Shown piece by piece: positions 59,666-64,000 of a stretch of DNA of 64,000 bases (position 1 is its first letter; each line of letters starts with the position of its first letter). Origin of the DNA: Pseudomonadota bacterium. GTDB taxonomy: Bacteria > Bdellovibrionota_C > UBA2361 > OMIW01. The stretch spans positions 10,001 through 74,000 of the forward strand of contig OMIW01000062.1 in the NCBI GenBank assembly GCA_900299205.1, written 5' to 3'. The notes under the pieces are model-generated. The model was not told where the DNA came from. It saw nothing but the letters and a program-made list of their open reading frames with translations, and searched no databases. The position numbers were made by a program, and so were the translations under genes.

Positions 59666-59905
59666 ATGTTTAATCTTGGGGGTCTAGAATTAGGCGTTAT
59701 CGCAATGCTCGTGGTGCTGCTCTTTGGGGTGAAGCGGATTCCAGAGCTCGGCTCAGGACTCGGCCTCGGTATCAGCAACTTCCGTAAAGCATATCGCGAT
59801 GGTATGGCTATTGACGTGACTGCAGAGAGTTCGACCTCTGGAGGAAAGCAATCAGAGACGATGGGCAACACAGAGGCCCCAAAACAGGCGAAGAAAGAGG
59901 TCTAG
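59666..59905 (+). CDS. tatA: Twin-arginine translocase subunit TatA
   Basis: 79 residues from ATG 59666 with GGAGG seven bases upstream. One membrane helix ([15 protein letters not shown]), the [14 protein letters not shown] hinge and amphipathic helix (FRKAYRDG) are TatA/TatB family features; the short length favours TatA. TatA forms the pore for folded proteins. tatC is not in the window. The next gene is convergent and only 17 bases away. Confidence 0.88.
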   Translation: MFNLGGLELGVIAMLVVLLFGVKRIPELGSGLGLGISNFRKAYRDGMAIDVTAESSTSGGKQSETMGNTEAPKQAKKEV

Positions 59906-59922
59906 AGCGTCCCCGGGCCCAC

Positions 59923-61224
59923 CTAACGACTGGGCCCTGAAGAACCCTTTGACACCGCATACACACGCGCTGAAAAGAATGCGGGGTTTCCGTTCGCTGA
60001 CGAACGATCTTTCTGATTGGATAGAATGTTTGAGTCGAGGGGCAAAAGCACCCGGAAATTACTACTACCCCCTGCCACAATCGGCGCCTTGCCCTTGAGC
60101 GATACCTCCTGCATCTCAAGATTTTTTTTCGCCGAAAAACTTACGAAGCGAGCACTTGAAAAAAGAGACCCAGCCAGTGCGACCCCCTTTTGTAGAGGGA
60201 ATCCCCGATCATCAAAGGTAAGGGCCTGCACCTGAATCTGCGACAATGTAGTGGACGCGGTCCCGTTTTTGACTCGCCCCTCAACAACATAAAGAGATTC
60301 GCCACTCTCGAGATCCACTTTTCGAAAGGTCACTTCCTCAACCCGAACCTCCGGAGGAGGCATCTTAAGAGGGGAAGCAAAGATAGGTGCCAACAAGCCA
60401 CCTTGCTCTCCCTTCCCGATCCTCTGTGGAGTCCGAACCACCGCAGCCGTCAACCCAACGAGTATCAGTTGGACTATGACCACGGGAGCAGCAGCTATCA
60501 AGGTCGCCCGAGCAGCGAAACGCCGGGTCGAACTCCGGCTGGAAGAGATGGTCGTTCCTGTCGCTTCCACCAATTCTGACCGCTCAGAAAAGTCCGCCGA
60601 CCTCGGAGGCGACCGATCCTCGCAGGAGGCGGATTCCGATGGCGATGGAGGAATGTCTTCCCGCTGGGGATTGTCTCGGTTACTCGCCGAATCTGCCCAT
60701 ACATCCCGAGGCTTCTCCGCTGATCGACCACCGTCAGGGATGCGTTCAGCTGAGGATTCTCTCACCGAATGGGGAGGCACCATGATCGTTGCCTCTGACA
60801 CGGAGTGCGGTGTATGCGGAAACGATGGCTGAGAAGAGTCGAATAAAGGGTCACGGCCATCGCTTTGTCCACCAAGCAGCTCTGGCTCGGGACGTATCAT
60901 TGATGTACGAGCGGCTAAGAGGGGGGAGTTTGAAAGTTCGAGAGAAGACGCCCCTGCGGGTGGCCCCGCGTACCCCTCTCGTGAGTCTCTACCTCGACTA
61001 TCGGCGACTCCACCCCGCTCAGCTCGTCGCCCCCCCGCACCCCGAGCTCGATCGACAGCGGTCATGATTGAGGCGAGAGACTGGGAGAAGGTCGTATCAC
61101 ACTTCGAACAGTGAAACCGGGGACGGGCGACCTGTCCAAGGACCTGTGAATCTACCCCGAACCTCGTCTTACACGAGGGGCACTGTATCGCCACGATTGC
61201 GCCACTGGTCCGCCCTTCACTCAT
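59923..61224 (-). CDS. Zinc-ribbon (MJ0042) membrane protein with DUF3426-like end
   Basis: 433 residues. The N-terminal zinc ribbon is CPSCKTRFGV ... FHCSKCDTTFS (about residues 15-45). A long, low-complexity Ser/Arg/Pro-rich middle follows, then a membrane helix (ATLIAAAPVVIVQLILVGLTAAVV), then a periplasmic beta domain of the DUF3426 type (VEGRVKNGTASTTLSQIQVQALTFD, then FSAKKNLEMQEVSLKG). Such proteins are common in Myxococcota-like genomes; function unknown. Confidence 0.8.
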   Translation of the reverse strand: MSEGRTSGAIVAIQCPSCKTRFGVDSQVLGQVARPRFHCSKCDTTFSQSLASIMTAVDRARGAGGRRAERGGVADSRGRDSREGYAGPPAGASSLELSNSPLLAARTSMIRPEPELLGGQSDGRDPLFDSSQPSFPHTPHSVSEATIMVPPHSVRESSAERIPDGGRSAEKPRDVWADSASNRDNPQREDIPPSPSESASCEDRSPPRSADFSERSELVEATGTTISSSRSSTRRFAARATLIAAAPVVIVQLILVGLTAAVVRTPQRIGKGEQGGLLAPIFASPLKMPPPEVRVEEVTFRKVDLESGESLYVVEGRVKNGTASTTLSQIQVQALTFDDRGFPLQKGVALAGSLFSSARFVSFSAKKNLEMQEVSLKGKAPIVAGGSSNFRVLLPLDSNILSNQKDRSSANGNPAFFSARVYAVSKGSSGPSR

Positions 61225-61473
61225 TCCATTTTCTCCTCAAATAACCCTCCTTCATTACCACAAAATCAAGCCCCACAACACATATGCGGAGTATAAAATT
61301 GTTCTCCCGCGAACCCTCTCATCCTTCGACAACTAACGGGGCTTCCCAATGTACCTGCCGATTATTGATGCTTACTGAGATTGGGAGACTTTGGCGGCAC
61401 CACCAAGCTCCCCCCTTATTTTGACGGAGACACCCTCCTCGAGGTAGCCTTTGGTATTACCTTTGGAGTTTTC

Positions 61474-62421
61474 ATGTCGCCAAAAAAAACGTCTCAACGC
61501 TCTGTGCGGTCAGGAGCAATCCCCAAACCGATCTCCCAGCAGTCAACGAAAGATAGTCGTTCGAGGGGCAATCATCGAACTCCAAACCGGAGCCCATCTC
61601 CGCTCAGGGCCCAAGCGCCGTTTGACCGTCAAAACCGAGGCCCGCATTCCTCTGTAAAGCGGGCAGGCCGCGCAGGTAGTGGCCCCGTTGGATATTGGGT
61701 CATGGGTCGCAATGCGGTGGCTGAACTGATTCGCGTCGCCCCTGAACGGGTGCTCGAGGTGTGGTGTACCCCTGAAAGTGCCTCTCTTCTCTCCGGCCTT
61801 TCGCGTCAGGTACCCATCCATGCTGACACCGAGCGCGGTCGACTTACCGCACTCGTAAACTCCGATAGTCATCAGGGCATCGTGGTTCGTGCAACACCCC
61901 GAACCCTCCTTGGCCTCGCCGAGATTCTCGCGGCCATGCCGCCGGATTCCCCCGCTCTTCTTGTCTTGCCCGATGCGATAAACGATCCCCAGAATCTTGG
62001 GGCGATTCTTCGCGCCGCTGAATGCTTCGGCGCTGATGGTGTCATTCTCAATCGCAACCGGGGATGCCCGGTAACCCCCGTTGTCACAAAATCGGGGGTA
62101 GGTGCAACAGAGTTGATACCGCTCATCGAGGTCTCGAACGCAGATCACGCGCTTCGCCTTTGTCAGCAGCACCATTTTTGGGTCGTGGCTGCCTCTCGCG
62201 GGCATAACGCTCAACCCCTTGAGCACTTTACTTTTCCTTCGAGGACTCTTCTCATCGTGGGCTCTGAGGGTGATGGGATCCAACCCCTTTTAGTGAAGCG
62301 TGCCGATCACCTCGTCTCCATCACACAGTATGGAGCGATAGACTCGTTGAATGTCTCCCAAGCTACTGCCGTGTTGTGCCACGAATATCGGCGACACCAT
62401 GTAACACGCGCACGGTCGTGA
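61474..62421 (+). CDS. rlmB: TrmH/RlmB-family 2'-O-ribose RNA methyltransferase
   Basis: SpoU motifs are clear: NDPQNLGAILRAAECFGADGVI (motif 1), LLIVGSEGDGI (motif 2) and DSLNVSQATAVLCHEY (motif 3, the knot). The N-terminal substrate-binding domain starts at VMGRNAVAELIR. These enzymes methylate a 23S rRNA guanosine (RlmB) or tRNA G18 (TrmH); the presence of the N-terminal domain favours RlmB. ATG 61474 has TGGAG five bases upstream; the frame is open to 61381 with no good start. A basic, low-complexity leader of about 70 residues precedes the first domain. Confidence 0.85.
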   Translation: MSPKKTSQRSVRSGAIPKPISQQSTKDSRSRGNHRTPNRSPSPLRAQAPFDRQNRGPHSSVKRAGRAGSGPVGYWVMGRNAVAELIRVAPERVLEVWCTPESASLLSGLSRQVPIHADTERGRLTALVNSDSHQGIVVRATPRTLLGLAEILAAMPPDSPALLVLPDAINDPQNLGAILRAAECFGADGVILNRNRGCPVTPVVTKSGVGATELIPLIEVSNADHALRLCQQHHFWVVAASRGHNAQPLEHFTFPSRTLLIVGSEGDGIQPLLVKRADHLVSITQYGAIDSLNVSQATAVLCHEYRRHHVTRARS

Positions 62422-62627
62422 ATGGCCAACGGAGGGGTTGTCCGAGCGCGAATCAGGTCGGATCGAGACCTCGTTGAAACCCTATATTCATGAGGTCAGT
62501 CTCCCCGTAGACAACCTCACCCCTTTCGAGTAACCTCGTTTCATGCGGTCTACTGTAATGGAGTATTCGCAACTCGCTCGCCGGCGAATACATCCATTCG
62601 CCCCTCCCTCCTCGGTGAAAAGCCAGC

Positions 62628-63662
62628 ATGAATGACCTTTCGCTCGTTGATATCCCCGAGAACCGCTACGACCTCTCGGAGAACGGTACGGGCGCCCCCG
62701 CGCTTTCGCACGACCCTCATAAGCCTCCCACGATCGCGCGCGTCGATGACGATGCGCCTCACTACCTCTTCTCCGTCAACCTCGATCTCTTCGACGGCCC
62801 GATGGATCTCCTCCTCCATCTCGTCAAGCAGCACGAGCTTCCGATTGAGCGAGTTTCCCTTGCACTAGTCGCTGAACAATACATGGCGATTCTCGACGAA
62901 GCCGTCGAGCTCGACTTCGAACTTGCAGGCGAGTACCTCGTCGTTGCCGCAACCTTGCTCGCGATTAAATCCTCCATCCTTCTGAACAAACCTGTTGAGG
63001 TGCAGATTGATCAGGCCGAAGAGGGGCCGGACCCCGAAGAGGAGCTTTTGCAGCGATTACGAGAGCTCGAGCGTTTTCGGGAAAGCGCGCTGCAGCTCGG
63101 TGCTCGCCCTCTTCTCGGTGTTGATGTTTTCGCTCCGGTTCCTGAGCCATTTGCCCCCGGACCGCCAGTGCTACGCGATCACGATGCGCTTCTCCTTGGG
63201 AGGGCGTTGCGTCGCCTCATAGACCGTGCCCCTGCTGAGCTCCGCTCACTCGTCATAACCACCGATTCCGTGCCGATAGCCGCTCGGATGGTTCAGGTCA
63301 TTGAACGACTTACGACGGCCCATCTCGGGCTATCCTTTAGCGAGCTAGTTGGTGACAGCGCTACCGTCCCTACTATTATCGCCACCTTCCTTGCACTGCT
63401 CGAGCTGTGTAAAAGACAGGCCATTCAGGTTGAACAATCCGCCGTATTCGGAGATATCCTCATATCGCTCGCTCCCCTGGCCAATTCAGCTGAACCTCTC
63501 TCGGCCACAACCGTGCTCGTCTCTGAATTTGACGAGCAGGACGAATCGGTCGAAGATGTTGGGGACGAAACTCACATTGATGACGGCGAGATAGACGAGC
63601 GCTCTATCGATGACGAAGCGGCTGAGTACCTCGAAGAAGAAGGTGCCCGAGGGACCGCATAG
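62628..63662 (+). CDS. scpA: Segregation and condensation protein A
   Basis: 344 residues. ScpA is the kleisin that bridges the Smc dimer; it works with ScpB in chromosome segregation. The family phrases FDGPMDLLLHLVKQHELPI and EYLVVAATLLAIKSSILL are near residues 55-115, and the C-terminal winged-helix region that binds Smc lies near 215-260. The N-terminal about 40 residues and the acidic C-terminal tail (EDVGDETHIDDGEID) are extensions beyond the usual 250 residues. scpB follows 37 bases later. Confidence 0.93.
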   Translation: MNDLSLVDIPENRYDLSENGTGAPALSHDPHKPPTIARVDDDAPHYLFSVNLDLFDGPMDLLLHLVKQHELPIERVSLALVAEQYMAILDEAVELDFELAGEYLVVAATLLAIKSSILLNKPVEVQIDQAEEGPDPEEELLQRLRELERFRESALQLGARPLLGVDVFAPVPEPFAPGPPVLRDHDALLLGRALRRLIDRAPAELRSLVITTDSVPIAARMVQVIERLTTAHLGLSFSELVGDSATVPTIIATFLALLELCKRQAIQVEQSAVFGDILISLAPLANSAEPLSATTVLVSEFDEQDESVEDVGDETHIDDGEIDERSIDDEAAEYLEEEGARGTA

Positions 63663-63699
63663 ATCGGGACTGACAATCAAGACCATCAACCGCGCAACA

Positions 63700-64000
63700 T
63701 GACTACACACCTGACTGATCACACCACCGCCAATGAGTCGACGGAAGAGGGCCTCATGTCCAGAGTCGAGCCCGAGGCCACCGACAGCGCTGCCGCTTTT
63801 GATGCGATATCACAGGAAGTAGCTCCCGACTCCATCGGAGAAGAATCCCTCGACAGTAGGGATGCTGATGCTGGCTTATCCTTCGAGGAACGAGTCCCCC
63901 TCCTTCAAGCGCTTCTGATATCTCATGGCGATCCCCTGACAATGGAACAGCTTGTCGAGGTAACCCGCCTTGAACCCGATATGATACTTGCATCGCTCAG
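63700..64000 (+). CDS. scpB: Segregation and condensation protein B (3' end outside window)
   Basis: Open frame from ATG 63700 to the window edge. An acidic N-terminal stretch of about 60 residues precedes ERVPLLQALLISHGDPLTMEQLVEVTRLEPDMI, the start of the ScpB winged-helix domain (family EALLFxxGEPLsxeeL). It follows scpA by 37 bases, the usual scpAB order. Confidence 0.85.

Overview
The window is a piece of a Gram-negative bacterial chromosome. The cell-envelope genes (LptE, three or four lipoproteins, a TonB/TolA-like protein, TatA), the MinCDE set and the housekeeping gene arrangement fit a proteobacterium. A deltaproteobacteria-like lineage (Myxococcota, Bdellovibrionota or a relative) is my best guess, based on protein character only, because no diagnostic rRNA gene lies in the window. 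Nearly everything is chromosomal core; I see no phage, transposon or CRISPR array.

Left part (1-18,500). This holds the C-terminal end of a UvrD-like helicase with an ankyrin region, ispG, a membrane-anchored pseudokinase, tRNA-Leu(TAA), and a 921-residue tandem HtrA-type protease that strongly resembles eukaryotic Nma111/Deg7. Then come uvrB, tRNA-Leu(CAG), minCDE, pgpA, a zinc aminopeptidase lipoprotein, pyrF, a small lipoprotein, dcd and rpsT.

Centre (18,600-52,500). This is a continuous minus-strand block. Read in transcription order it is secE-nusG-rplKAJL-rpoBC, a terminator, rpsL-rpsG-fusA-tuf, then the S10/spc/alpha genes rpsJ-rplCDWB-rpsS-rplV-rpsC-rplP-rpmC-rpsQ-rplNXE-rpsH-rplFR-rpsE-rpmD-rplO-secY-adk-rpmJ-rpsMKD-rpoA-rplQ. 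The block runs on without a break into an unknown 101-residue gene and lptE through ATGA overlaps. rpsN, map and infA, often found in this block, are absent from it, and rpmG is not next to secE. fusA is broken by a frameshift.

Right part (52,500-64,000). Five tRNA genes (Tyr, Gly, Trp and two Thr) surround a HerA-type ATPase. The classical Thr-Tyr-Gly-Thr-tuf-Trp-secE order is scrambled and this tuf copy is missing. Next is a gene-poor kilobase with a minisatellite and a 16-base exact copy of the 16S rRNA 3' end (or, on the other strand, a maximal Shine-Dalgarno in front of a 17-codon ORF). It is followed by a hypothetical gene, a Cys-rich secreted protein with a small ORF just upstream, a TonB/TolA-like protein, tatA, a zinc-ribbon/DUF3426 membrane protein, an RlmB-type rRNA methyltransferase, and scpA plus the start of scpB.

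Most start codons were chosen by family N-terminus and Shine-Dalgarno position and are stated where they differ from the longest ORF. All homology calls are from reading the translated sequence, without database searches.
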